Assembly (NCBI GenBank): GCA_025458735.1
Contig: JALORV010000042.1
Location: 1 to 10,809, forward strand
Length of the DNA stretch: 10,809 nucleotides
DNA from: Burkholderiaceae bacterium
GTDB taxonomy: Bacteria; Pseudomonadota; Gammaproteobacteria; Burkholderiales; Burkholderiaceae
Reading direction: 5' to 3'
Of the stretch, positions 1-7,106 are shown piece by piece. Position numbers and translations under genes: made by a program. The notes under the pieces were generated by a model that was given only the letters and a program-made list of their open reading frames with translations, searched no databases and was not told the origin of the DNA. Every line of letters starts with the position of its first letter. Within the stretch, counting starts at the first letter, position 1.

Positions 1-1219
1 CGCCGAAGCTCGCCTGCAGGCGCAGGCGCAGCTCGACGTTCTCGATGCCGGCGTAGGTGAGCTCCGGGATGACGGTGTAGCTGCGGTCGCCCAGATTGCC
101 GATGATGGTCAGCGCCGGGGTGAAGTACAGCCAGTCGAAGGGTTCCTTCTGGCTGACGCGCAGGTAGCCGTAGTTGCGTGCCGGCGAGGGCCGCGTATAG
201 CCCAGCGCGGCTGCCTGCCGCAGCTGCGCGAGCCGCTGCGCGTTGCCGCTGGCAGCGGCGTCGCCGACTGCCGCGTAGTAGTCGGCGAGCTCGTCGTCGC
301 CGTACCCGGCGCCGTTGTGATACGCCTCGGCGATGATCGTCGTCTCCAGCTCGGAGAGATAGCGCAGGCCGAGGAGCCAGCTGGTGGCGTCGAGGGTGCG
401 GGTCGTTACCTTGCCGGCGGTGTCGAGCAGCGGCTGCTGCACGTCGTTGAGCCGCGCCCACTCGCCGTGAATCTCGAGATTGCTGGTGACGTTGCGCGAG
501 AAGTCGAAGCCGTAGCGCAAGCCGCGGCTGCCGGTGGCAGCGTAGAGGATGTCGATGTCGGTGTCGGCGGCGAGCAGGTAGACCTTGGCGGCCGGATTGA
601 CGTGCGTGGCTGGGCCGTAGGTCTCGTTGAGATGCGAGGTCACCGGCAGCACGACCGCGGTCAGGGCGGCGTTGGTGACGGCGTGGTCGGGAAAGCTGCG
701 CACCAGGTCGACGGCGGCGATCGAGAATCCCTCGCGCGCGAGGTCGGGGTCGAGCGGGTCCTTGGGGCGCTCGAGGAAGGCCACCGGGTTCCACGCGTAG
801 CCCTTGCCCCAGCGCAAGGCCCGCTTGCCGAGTTCCAGCGTCGTCTGGGCGTTGGGCGACCAGCTGACGTAGCTTTCGAGAAAGCGCGCATCGTCGATCG
901 AGTCGCGCACGTCGTCGAGGTAAGTCAGGCGGCCGGTGGCGACGAAGGTGAAGGTATCAAGGCGGGCGAGGGCGGTGACCTCGGCGACCCCGGCGCTGCG
1001 GGTCGCCTCGCGCGCTGTCATCCCCGGGAACTGCAGCGCGTAGCCGGCGGTGTCCGGATCGAGGCGCAGCCGCTCGCCGCGGGCTTCGACGTAGCCCTTG
1101 ACCTCGTAGGGCTGCTTCTCGTAGGCGGAGACGTCGAAGGTCTCGGCGGCGAAGAGCGGGTGCGCACAGAGCGCCGCCAGCGCTGCCGCGAGCCAGCCGC
1201 CGGCGGGCCGCGTCCGCAT
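1..1219 (-). CDS. Outer-membrane beta-barrel protein, partial (C-terminus beyond window)
   Basis: I translated this frame by hand; it stays open from the ATG at 1219 to the window edge, giving 406 residues. Residues 1-24 form a signal peptide (basic start, Leu/Ala-rich core, cleavage after LFA), so the mature protein begins AETFDV. The rest is rich in alternating aromatic/polar strands with short Asp/Gly/Asn turns, as in a porin-like barrel. A conserved-looking block at 132-164 contains KRALRWGKGYAWNP followed by a Pro/Asp-rich loop. It resembles the RxxxWG strand of porins of the DUF1302 or alginate-export kind, but I cannot name the family. The gene starts 15 bases after the LolA-like gene's stop and is the last visible gene of the ABC operon, so it is probably the outer-membrane partner of that system. 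Function and substrate are unknown. Confidence 0.85.
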   Translation of the reverse strand, partial: MRTRPAGGWLAAALAALCAHPLFAAETFDVSAYEKQPYEVKGYVEARGERLRLDPDTAGYALQFPGMTAREATRSAGVAEVTALARLDTFTFVATGRLTYLDDVRDSIDDARFLESYVSWSPNAQTTLELGKRALRWGKGYAWNPVAFLERPKDPLDPDLAREGFSIAAVDLVRSFPDHAVTNAALTAVVLPVTSHLNETYGPATHVNPAAKVYLLAADTDIDILYAATGSRGLRYGFDFSRNVTSNLEIHGEWARLNDVQQPLLDTAGKVTTRTLDATSWLLGLRYLSELETTIIAEAYHNGAGYGDDELADYYAAVGDAAASGNAQRLAQLRQAAALGYTRPSPARNYGYLRVSQKEPFDWLYFTPALTIIGNLGDRSYTVIPELTYAGIENVELRLRLQASFG

Positions 1220-1234
1220 CGCCGCCGCCCGCGC

Positions 1235-1990
1235 CTACCGCAGTTCCTTCGCCCGTGGCAGCGCGTTCAGCGTGAACACCTCGTCGGGGAACTCGCGCGC
1301 CTTGATCTTGGCGTAGAGCATCAGCGAGGTGTAACCCTTGTAGAGCGGGCTGTCGGTTTCCAGCGTTGCCGGGCGCTTCAGGCCGCCGCCGAAGTCCTTG
1401 ACGTCCTTGTAGCGCAGCGTCTTGATCAGCATGCCGCTGGCGGCGTAGGCCTCGATCGTGGTCGGAAGCAGCAGCTTCTTGTCCACCTGCATGGTCAGCC
1501 GGTCGTAGGCGACCTCGTTGGTCTTGGCCTTGAGCTTCAGTTCGTAGCCGTCGGGCTTATCCGTGGCGCTCTCGACGTCGTACTCTTCGCTGAAGTCGAG
1601 GCGCAGGATGTCGGCGTTGTTGAACACCCCGCCGATCACCGACTGCAGGCTGGTGATGCGCACCGGCTTGCCGACGCTGGGGATGAACAGCCACATGTTC
1701 TCGCCCAGGCGCAGCGTGGCCCGATCGCGGTCGCTCGCCGGCTCGAGGAAGAGCGCCACCATCTTGTCGCGTCCCTTTTTGACCGTGTAGAGGACGAACT
1801 CCTTGCGCGTGCCGTTGGGCTCGATGTTGACGAGCTTCCGGTACATCTCGTAGGACTCGGGCTCGAGGTTGCGGTCGACCTTGCGCAGGATCGCCGCTCC
1901 GTCGAGGGCGAAGGCGGGAGCGGCGAGCAGCAGCGCCAGCAGCGCCGCCGTGAAGTGGTGCCGGGTGAAGCGGGGGAAGTGATCAGACAT
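1235..1990 (-). CDS. LolA-like periplasmic outer-membrane lipoprotein-sorting protein
   Basis: The product has 251 residues. Residues 1-28 are a signal peptide (hydrophobic AALLALLLAAPAFA, cleavage before LDG), so the protein is periplasmic. The mature part looks like the LolA-like family annotated as outer membrane lipoprotein-sorting protein (TP_0789-type): the block at 95-130 holds LGENMWLFIPSVGKPVRI and then NNADILRLDF, typical of that family. Such proteins have an open beta-barrel half that carries lipidated or hydrophobic cargo. I chose the ATG at 1990 over an open frame extending to 2164 because it gives the signal peptide at the N-terminus and overlaps the permease stop by only 8 bases, with an AAGG ribosome site about 11 bases upstream. 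The setting between an ABC permease and an outer-membrane barrel suggests a periplasmic shuttle. The cargo is not known. Confidence 0.88.
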   Translation of the reverse strand: MSDHFPRFTRHHFTAALLALLLAAPAFALDGAAILRKVDRNLEPESYEMYRKLVNIEPNGTRKEFVLYTVKKGRDKMVALFLEPASDRDRATLRLGENMWLFIPSVGKPVRITSLQSVIGGVFNNADILRLDFSEEYDVESATDKPDGYELKLKAKTNEVAYDRLTMQVDKKLLLPTTIEAYAASGMLIKTLRYKDVKDFGGGLKRPATLETDSPLYKGYTSLMLYAKIKAREFPDEVFTLNALPRAKELR

Positions 1991-3230
1991 GACGAAGGGC
2001 CTTGATGGGATCCATGCGGGAGGCTTTCCAGGCGGGGTGCAGGCCGGCAAGCACCGCCATCGCCAGCACCATCGCGCCGACGGTGACGATTTCGCCGACC
2101 GACAGCGTCGGCGCCAGGGCCAGGTTCTCCTGCCGTCCGAAGGCGAAGCTGACGGTGCGGACATTCATGACGACGACCGCGGCGACGCTGATCGCCGTGC
2201 CGATGGCGATGCCGACCAACCCCAGCAGCACGCTCTCGGCAAGGAAAAGCGACAGGATCTGTCCGGGCTGGGTGCCCAGTGCCGCCAGCGTTCCGATCTC
2301 CCGGATGCGTTCATAGACGGCCATCACCATCACGTTCATTATGCTGATCAGCACGATCGCCACCAGCATCACCTTGATCGACACCGTCATCAGGTCGATC
2401 ATCTTGGCGATGTTGGAGAACGGCGACAGCGCCTCCCAGGTGTGCACTTCGAGCGCCGGCTTGCCGTCCTTGGCCTTCACGTCTTCCAGGGCGGTGCGGA
2501 TGGCGGCACTCGCCCGGTCGAGCTGGTCGAGGCTGCCGAGGCGGACGGCGATTTCGCTCACCTCCGGCTTGTCCATGCGCAGGAGTTCGCGCGCGTCGTC
2601 GATGTGCAGGTAGCCGTCGCGGCCGCCGGGACCGGTGATGCCCTCGAGCACGCCGCGCACGAGGAAGGTCTTGCCGTTGACCGAGCCGTCGCGATTGGTG
2701 GCGATCAGCACCGCGGTATCCCCGACGTTGACCTTCATTCCCCTGGCGAGCAGGTCCGGGATCAGGATTTCGCCACGTGCAACGAGGCCCTTGCTCACGT
2801 CGCCGGCGGTCACGCGCTTGGCGAGACCGGGGGTCGTCAGTGCTTCCTGCCCCGGGTCGATGCCGTTCAACTTGATCGACGTCGTCTCCTGGAAGTTGGA
2901 AAATCCGGCCGCGAGCTTGACCCGGGGCGACCACGCGACGACCTCGGGCACCGCCTTCAACGCCGCTTCCACGCGGGTGACCGCATTCGGTTGCAGGTTG
3001 AGGTTGAGCGGCGAGTTGTCGATCGACGCGACGTAGCCGCGGCGGTGCACCTGCAGGTGACCGAGCATCGAGTCGGTCATCTGCCCGATCATCAAATTCT
3101 TGAACGAGCCCGACAGCGAGACGAACAGCAGTACGGCGACGACCGAAAGCGCGATCAGCGAGCCGGTCAGCAGCGTGCGGCGACGATAGCGCAGGAGGTT
3201 GCGCCAGGCGAAGTGGAGGATCTCAGACAT
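1983..3230 (-). CDS. ABC transporter permease, FtsX/MacB/LolC-E type
   Basis: The product has 415 residues with the classic MacB/LolE layout. TM1 is at about 20-40, a large periplasmic domain follows at about 45-275, and three helices lie at about 282-305, 326-353 and 378-402. The cytoplasmic coupling segment after TM2 (ERIREIGTLAALGT, 307-320) and the C-terminal MDPIKALR motif are diagnostic of FtsX-like permeases. These proteins move no substrate through the membrane; they convert ATP hydrolysis by the partner ATPase into movement of the periplasmic domain. The start at 3230 has a good Shine-Dalgarno sequence (AAGGGAGC, 3238-3245) 7 bases upstream and overlaps the ATPase stop by 8 bases. 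Its 3' end overlaps the LolA-like gene by 8 bases, so the three are translationally coupled. Only one permease gene is present, so it would act as a homodimer, as MacB does, rather than a LolC/LolE heterodimer. Confidence 0.93.
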   Translation of the reverse strand: MSEILHFAWRNLLRYRRRTLLTGSLIALSVVAVLLFVSLSGSFKNLMIGQMTDSMLGHLQVHRRGYVASIDNSPLNLNLQPNAVTRVEAALKAVPEVVAWSPRVKLAAGFSNFQETTSIKLNGIDPGQEALTTPGLAKRVTAGDVSKGLVARGEILIPDLLARGMKVNVGDTAVLIATNRDGSVNGKTFLVRGVLEGITGPGGRDGYLHIDDARELLRMDKPEVSEIAVRLGSLDQLDRASAAIRTALEDVKAKDGKPALEVHTWEALSPFSNIAKMIDLMTVSIKVMLVAIVLISIMNVMVMAVYERIREIGTLAALGTQPGQILSLFLAESVLLGLVGIAIGTAISVAAVVVMNVRTVSFAFGRQENLALAPTLSVGEIVTVGAMVLAMAVLAGLHPAWKASRMDPIKALRHV

Positions 3231-3966
3231 GACTGGGGCTCCCTTCGGCGACGATGACCCCGTCCTCGAGCGTCAAGGTCGTCTCGGCCTCGCGCATCAC
3301 CTTGGGATCGTGGGTCGAGAAAATGAACGTGGTGCCGAAGTCGTCGCGCATTTGGCGCATCAATTCGAGGATCCGGTGTGCCGTCTCGTGGTCGAGGTTG
3401 GCGGTGGGCTCGTCGGCCAGCACCAGCCTTGGGTTGACCACCAGCGCGCGTGCCACGGCCACCCGCTGCTTCTGACCGCCGGAGAGCTGGTCGGGCCGTC
3501 GCGCGGCGTGTTCGAGCACGCCGACCGCGGTGAGCACGGTGCGCACCCGCTCGTCGCGCTTCGCCTTCGGCCAGCCCAGCACCATGCTCAACGGGTACTC
3601 GACGTTCTCCCACGCCGAGAGCACCGGTACCAGGTTGAAGTCCTGGAAGATGAAGCCGATGTTGGCGCCGCGGAATTTCGCCGCCGCGCGGCGATCGAGC
3701 GATCCGACATCGGTGCCCAGCACGTCGAGGCGGCCCCCCGTTGGGTGGTCGAGGCAGCCGATCATGTTGAGCAGCGTGCTCTTGCCGCTGCCCGACGGGC
3801 CGACGAACGCGGCGAACGAGCCCTCGCGCAGCGCGAAGTTGATGCCGCGGATCGCCTTGACCTCGGCGGCGCCGGTTTCGTAGCTCTTTTCCAGGTGCTC
3901 GGCGAGCACGACGGGGTCGTTCGGCGTCGGGCGGACGTTCGGTGTCGCGGGATTCGATCGGATCAT
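3223..3966 (-). CDS. ABC transporter ATP-binding protein, LolD/MacB type
   Basis: The product has 247 residues and all nucleotide-binding motifs are intact: Walker A GPSGSGKST (56-64), Q-loop Gln108 in IFQDFNLVPVLSAWENV, signature LSGGQKQRVA (161-170), Walker B LVLADEP (181-187, catalytic Glu186), D-loop NLD, and H-loop His219. The Q-loop context is the MacB/LolD kind, matching the FtsX-type permease encoded next. It is a cytoplasmic ATPase that powers that permease. I chose the ATG at 3966; a TTG at 3993 would add nine residues (PRYRRPPP-like), but neither has a convincing Shine-Dalgarno sequence. It is the first gene of the four-gene operon, preceded by about 350 bases without genes, so the promoter should lie there. 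The end overlaps the permease start in the sequence ATGTCTGA. Confidence 0.93.
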   Translation of the reverse strand: MIRSNPATPNVRPTPNDPVVLAEHLEKSYETGAAEVKAIRGINFALREGSFAAFVGPSGSGKSTLLNMIGCLDHPTGGRLDVLGTDVGSLDRRAAAKFRGANIGFIFQDFNLVPVLSAWENVEYPLSMVLGWPKAKRDERVRTVLTAVGVLEHAARRPDQLSGGQKQRVAVARALVVNPRLVLADEPTANLDHETAHRILELMRQMRDDFGTTFIFSTHDPKVMREAETTLTLEDGVIVAEGSPSHV

Positions 3967-4041
3967 GGGAGGAGGGCGGCGGTAACGTGGCAATGAAGTG
4001 ACGACTTGAAGCGTGTTTCACGCACGCGGGAACGTCAGCGA

Positions 4042-4047
4042 ATTATC
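4042..4047 (-). promoter_or_regulatory. Weak candidate -10 element for the ABC operon
   Basis: On the minus strand the sequence reads GATAAT, 5 of 6 matches to the sigma-70 -10 consensus, about 75 bases before the ATPase start. No good -35 lies at the right distance: the best, TTCCGT, is 19 bases upstream and a poor match. It stands out as the most A/T-rich spot in this GC-rich gap, but it is a guess. Confidence 0.25.
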
Positions 4048-4094
4048 CCGCGCGACAGCATCGGGCACGGAACTCTTTTGTTACCGGGTATTGC

Positions 4095-4120
4095 ACACTG
4101 ATGCGTGACGACGCATGTGT
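4095..4120. repeat. Inverted repeat, possible operator
   Basis: The core is a perfect 6-pair inverted repeat with a 4-base centre: ATGCGT (4101-4106), GACG, ACGCAT (4111-4116). It extends outward by ACAC (4095-4098) and GTGT (4117-4120) across a 2-base bulge on one side, giving 10 matched pairs. It lies about 130 bases before the ABC ATPase start and is not followed by a T-run on either strand, so it fits a dimeric regulator's site better than a terminator. No regulator is identified. Confidence 0.45.
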
Positions 4121-4316
4121 CCGCAGCGAAGCCGGGATTCGATCGGTACCCTGATGTGCTTGCCGGGCGAGCGCAACCGCATCGCCAGCGTGTGGTCGAT
4201 AGCCGTGTCGCGAGCCAGCGCCAGTGAAGCGAACCCCGAGCCGACCGCCCACGTTCAGTGGACGCGCATCGCAGGAGGGGTCGACGCCGGCCCCGCACGC
4301 CGGTTAGCGCGTCTGA

Positions 4317-4553
4317 TCAGGACTTCAGCAACGCCTTGACCTCCTCGACCGACAACACCTTGCCGCTGCTCTTGACTTCGCCATTCACCGCGAGCGCGGG
4401 CGTGCGGCTGACGCCGGCATCGATGATGGCATTGATGTCCGTCACCTTTTCCAACTCATAGTCGAGACCTAGGGCTTGCGCCGCGGCGGTGGCGTGCTCG
4501 CCCAGGGCGATGCACTTGGCGCAACCGGTGCCGAGTACCTGCAGCTTGATCAT
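4317..4553 (-). CDS. Small thioredoxin-like (redox-active disulfide) protein
   Basis: The product has 78 residues. It has an N-terminal strand, then the active-site motif GTGCAKC (Cys11 and Cys14), and the thioredoxin-fold cis-proline region RTPAL (Pro52), followed by the last two strands and a C-terminal helix (VEEVKALLKS). This size and motif match the glutaredoxin-like small redox-active disulfide protein 2 family. There is no signal peptide, so it is cytoplasmic. A strong Shine-Dalgarno sequence AAGGAG sits 7 bases before the ATG and overlaps the stop codon of the permease upstream; the two genes are 11 bases apart and almost certainly co-translated. In this family such proteins often sit beside ArsP/DUF318 permeases and are presumed to reduce a substrate or the permease's own cysteines. 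That role is inference. Confidence 0.9.
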   Translation of the reverse strand: MIKLQVLGTGCAKCIALGEHATAAAQALGLDYELEKVTDINAIIDAGVSRTPALAVNGEVKSSGKVLSVEEVKALLKS

Positions 4554-4560
4554 CGAATCA

Positions 4561-4567
4561 CTCCTTA
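4561..4567 (-). promoter_or_regulatory. Ribosome-binding site fused to the permease stop codon
   Basis: The minus strand reads TAAGGAG here: the TAA ends the ArsP-type permease and AAGGAG is the Shine-Dalgarno sequence of the thioredoxin-like gene, 7 bases before its ATG at 4553. A ribosome ending the permease sits on the next gene's binding site, which links output of the two proteins and settles the start of the small gene. Confidence 0.8.
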
Positions 4568-5935
4568 TGGAAACAGGGCGCCGTATACGAGGCCGCTGAA
4601 AGTCGCCATGACGACCACCAGCGAGCAGTAGACGGCTGTCTTCTGCGTGCCGAGGATGCTGCGGATGACCAGCATGCTGGGCAGCGACAGCGCCGGGCCA
4701 GCCAGCAAGAGCGCAAGCGCCGGCCCCTTGCCCATCCCCGAGCCCATCAAGCCCTGGACGATGGGAATCTCGGTAAGCGTGGCGAAGTACATGAACGCGC
4801 CCGCCAGCGCGGCGAAGAAATTGGAGAGCAGCGAATTGCCGCCGACCGCGGCCTCGACCCACTCCGAAGGGACGATCCCCTCGTGTCCGGGGCGACCGAG
4901 GAGGAATCCCGCAAGTAGCACTCCACCCAGCAGCAGCGGCAGGATCAGCTTGGCGAAACCCCAGGTCTGGCCGAGCCATTCGTCGCCATCGCCGGGCTGC
5001 GTGGCGGCGGCCAGCGTGAGGCCGAGGAGGCCGGCGCTAAACGCAAGCACAGGAGCCTGCGGCAGCAGCCATGCCAGGAGAGCAACGGCGGCCGCGGTGA
5101 TCGCCAGCGGCTGCCAGTGCCAGCGCCAGCGCAGGATCAGCAGCAGCGCCAGGCCCAGCCCGGCCACGGCCGTCAGCGGCCACTTCCACGCGAACACGGC
5201 ATGCCAGATCGCGCTGTCCTCGGCGCGGGCGGGTGCCCAGTTGGCGAACACCAGCACCGCCACCTGCAGCGCGAAGAACGCCCCCGTGTCGGCCAGCGGC
5301 CGGCCCCGTCCGGCGGCGCCCTCGAAGCCCTTCTGCGACAGCGCGCGTGCCGCTTCTTCACGTTGGTAGATCAGCTGCATGATGATGCCGATCACCAGCG
5401 CGAAACCGACCGCACCCACCGCGCGCGCCAATCCCAGCTCGAAGCCCAGGATCTTCGCGGTCAGTATGATCGCCAGCACGTTGATCGCCGGCCCGGAGTA
5501 GAGAAAAGCGATCGCCGGCCCCAGCCCGGCGCCGCGCCGGTAGATGCCGCCGAACAGCGGCAGCACCGTGCACGAGCAGACAGCGAGGATCGAACCCGAC
5601 ACCGAAGCCACGCCGTAGGCGGCCACCCGGTGTGCGGCCGGGCCCAGGTACCTCATCACCGCATCCTGGCTTACGAAGACGGCGATGGCGCCGGCGATGA
5701 AGAACGCCGGCACCAGGCAGAGCAGCACATGCTCGCGCGCGTACCACGTCAACAGCGCGAGGCCTTCCATGACTGCATTGTCGAACCGCGCGGTGCCCAC
5801 GGGCATGAAGAAGACCGCGACGAACGTGGCGACGATGCCTGCCAGCCACTTGAACTCGGTCGGGTTGTCGCGCAGCGCGTGCCACGCCCGGCCGGCGAGC
5901 GATTCCGGCGTCTTCAATGATTCGGTGGATGCCAT
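4565..5935 (-). CDS. ArsP/DUF318-family permease (intact)
   Basis: The product has 456 residues and many membrane segments in two halves. The first half has the family's cysteine motif CSCTVLPLFGGIYRRGAGLG (Cys120, Cys122), and a second hydrophobic half has FMYFATLTEIPIVQGLMGSG followed by ALSLPSMLVIR. These mark the predicted-permease family PF03773, whose characterised member ArsP exports trivalent organoarsenicals. Here the substrate is inferred only from family and from the nearby arsC/acr3. The central segment (about 200-330) is hydrophobic and makes the protein about 100 residues longer than the paralog upstream. I chose the ATG at 5935, with GAGGGGGA 5 bases upstream, over a TTG at 5950. 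It is the second of two paralogous permeases and is coupled to the thioredoxin-like gene downstream. Confidence 0.9.
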   Translation of the reverse strand: MASTESLKTPESLAGRAWHALRDNPTEFKWLAGIVATFVAVFFMPVGTARFDNAVMEGLALLTWYAREHVLLCLVPAFFIAGAIAVFVSQDAVMRYLGPAAHRVAAYGVASVSGSILAVCSCTVLPLFGGIYRRGAGLGPAIAFLYSGPAINVLAIILTAKILGFELGLARAVGAVGFALVIGIIMQLIYQREEAARALSQKGFEGAAGRGRPLADTGAFFALQVAVLVFANWAPARAEDSAIWHAVFAWKWPLTAVAGLGLALLLILRWRWHWQPLAITAAAVALLAWLLPQAPVLAFSAGLLGLTLAAATQPGDGDEWLGQTWGFAKLILPLLLGGVLLAGFLLGRPGHEGIVPSEWVEAAVGGNSLLSNFFAALAGAFMYFATLTEIPIVQGLMGSGMGKGPALALLLAGPALSLPSMLVIRSILGTQKTAVYCSLVVVMATFSGLVYGALFP

Positions 5936-5950
5936 CGCAATCCCCCTCAA

Positions 5951-5992
5951 GGTCCGGGCTGCTGCCGCCGGACCGGTTCGTGCCGAGGTCCG
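5951..5992 (-). repeat. Overlapping, mutually exclusive hairpins before the intact permease
   Basis: GGTCCGG (5951-5957) pairs with CCGGACC (5968-5974), a perfect 7-pair stem with a 10-base loop whose edge is 2 bases from the permease ribosome site. The same CGGACC (5969-5974) can instead pair with GGTCCG (5987-5992), a 6-pair stem with a 12-base loop. Only one of the two can form at a time. There is no T-run, so this is not an intrinsic terminator; it could affect translation or RNA stability, or be chance in GC-rich DNA. Confidence 0.4.
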
Positions 5993-6037
5993 CTACCAGG
6001 CTGTGAATGGCGACTTCTCTGCGATCTCCGCCATCAA

Positions 6038-7029
6038 TCAGAGCGCAGCGTTGAAAACGAAACCCACAAATAGAATGCCGGCGGCAACGACGCCGGCAAA
6101 GGTGGCGATCAGCGGCAGCTTGAGAACCTTGCGCAGGATCAGCATCTCCGGCGCCGAAAGCGCGATCACGCTCATCATGAATGCCAGCACGGTGCCGTGG
6201 GCACGCCGAGCGCCACGGCGGCCGGCAACGACCACCACGGCGCGTCCTTGCCCATGATCGACGCCATGAAGTCCTGTGGCACGTAGCCATGGATGCCGGC
6301 GCCCAGCGCGATGCCGGCAAGAATGTAGGGCCAGACCTTGCCGACGATTTCCCTGACGTGCGCGAGGCCGGCGTCGAGGCGCTCGACCCAGGTCAGGGTG
6401 TCGCCGGTGAATTCGCCGACGTTGCCGGCGTGTATCTCCCGGACCCAGTCTTCGAGATGGCGCTCCATCCGGAGCTTGCCGATCACCAGCCCCGCGACGA
6501 TGGCGACGGTCAGTCCCAGTCCGAGATAAAGCGCCGCGACCTTCCAGCCGAAGAGACCGAACAGCAGCGCCAGGGCGACTTCGTTGACCATCGGCGCCGA
6601 AATCAGGAACGAGAAGGTGACCCCCAGCGGAACCCCCGCCGAAAGAAAGCCGATGAACAGCGGCACGGCGGAACACGAGCAGAACGGGGTGACGATGCCG
6701 AGGCTCGCGGCCATCACGTTGCCGATGCCCAGTCGGCGCCCGGCGAGCAGCGCTCGCGTGCGTTCGGGTGAGATGAAGGTGTGAATCACGCCCATGACGA
6801 ACACGATGCCGGTCAGGAGCAGCAGCACCTTCGGCGTGTCGTAGGCGAAGAAGTGGATCGCGTCGCCCAGGCGGCTCGAGCGGGCCACGCCGATGGCGGC
6901 GACGACGGCGTCGGCAAAATCGGTTAGGTGGACGTAAACGGCGATCCACAGGGCAGTCGCCGCGGTGACGCCGAGAAGCCAGCGCACCAGGCCCTTCGGG
7001 CGGTTTCGTTCCAGTGCCAGGGTGTTCAT
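6038..7029 (-). pseudogene. ArsP/DUF318-family permease, broken by an internal deletion and frameshift
   Basis: From the ATG at 7029 the frame encodes a normal ArsP-type permease: membrane helices, the motif FCSCSAVPLFIGFLSAGVPL (Cys117, Cys119), PMVNEVALAL, and a C-terminal half beginning WPYILAGIALGAG. After ALGVP (near 6203) it runs into APCWHS and a TGA at 6175-6177. The expected end of the family, GTVLAFMMSVIALS then PEMLILRKVL, continues in another frame to the TGA at 6038-6040. Aligning with the intact paralog in this window shows about 22 residues missing at the joint. The frame change requires a loss of 3n+1 bases, and 64 or 67 lost bases would restore an open frame of 351 or 352 residues. 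The start has only a weak ribosome site (AGGC). The gene is either decayed or carries an assembly error. Confidence 0.85.
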
Positions 7030-7106
7030 CGGGCGAAGCCTATGCTCGGACTATCGTACTCTCATGCGAGAAGACGAGCGCAGCCCGAAAAGGATGCACC
7101 GGCGAA

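Larger units (their letters stand above)
3967..4316. other. 350-base gene-free stretch between the ars/permease genes and the ABC operon
   Basis: Short open frames exist on both strands (for example minus 4035-4298 and plus 4115-4339), but their translations are Arg/Ser/Cys-rich, have no recognisable domain, and look like GC-rich noise. The stretch holds a clear inverted repeat at 4095-4120 and weak promoter-like sequences reading toward the ABC operon (GATAAT at 4042-4047; an ECF-like GGTAAC, 16 bases, CGAT at 4060-4085). After the thioredoxin-like gene a short GC stem (4287-4303, 5 pairs, 7-base loop) has no following T-run, so I do not call it a terminator. Confidence 0.6.

Noticed and set aside
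317..2005. Long plus-strand open frame (562 codons)
   Set aside because: It covers, antisense, the barrel gene and the LolA-like gene; its translation is Arg/Gly/Val/Glu-rich with no domain. GC-rich codon bias opens such frames.
1991..2164. Upstream extension of the LolA-like gene
   Set aside because: It would bury the signal peptide 58 residues into the protein and overlap deeply with the permease; the extension is the permease tail read in another frame.
1989..3257. Plus-strand open frame opposite the ABC permease
   Set aside because: Asp/His/Gln/Arg-rich translation without structure; the minus strand encodes a clear FtsX-type permease.
4035..4298. Small minus-strand open frame (87 codons) in the gene-free gap
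   Set aside because: Arg/Cys/Ser-rich translation, no ribosome site that I can see, no recognisable fold.
4287..4303. Terminator after the thioredoxin-like gene
   Set aside because: Only a 5-pair GC stem with a 7-base loop and no T-run.
6175..6215. Programmed ribosomal frameshift in the first permease
   Set aside because: No slippery run is present, and about 22 conserved residues are absent from both frames, so a simple frame change would not restore the protein.
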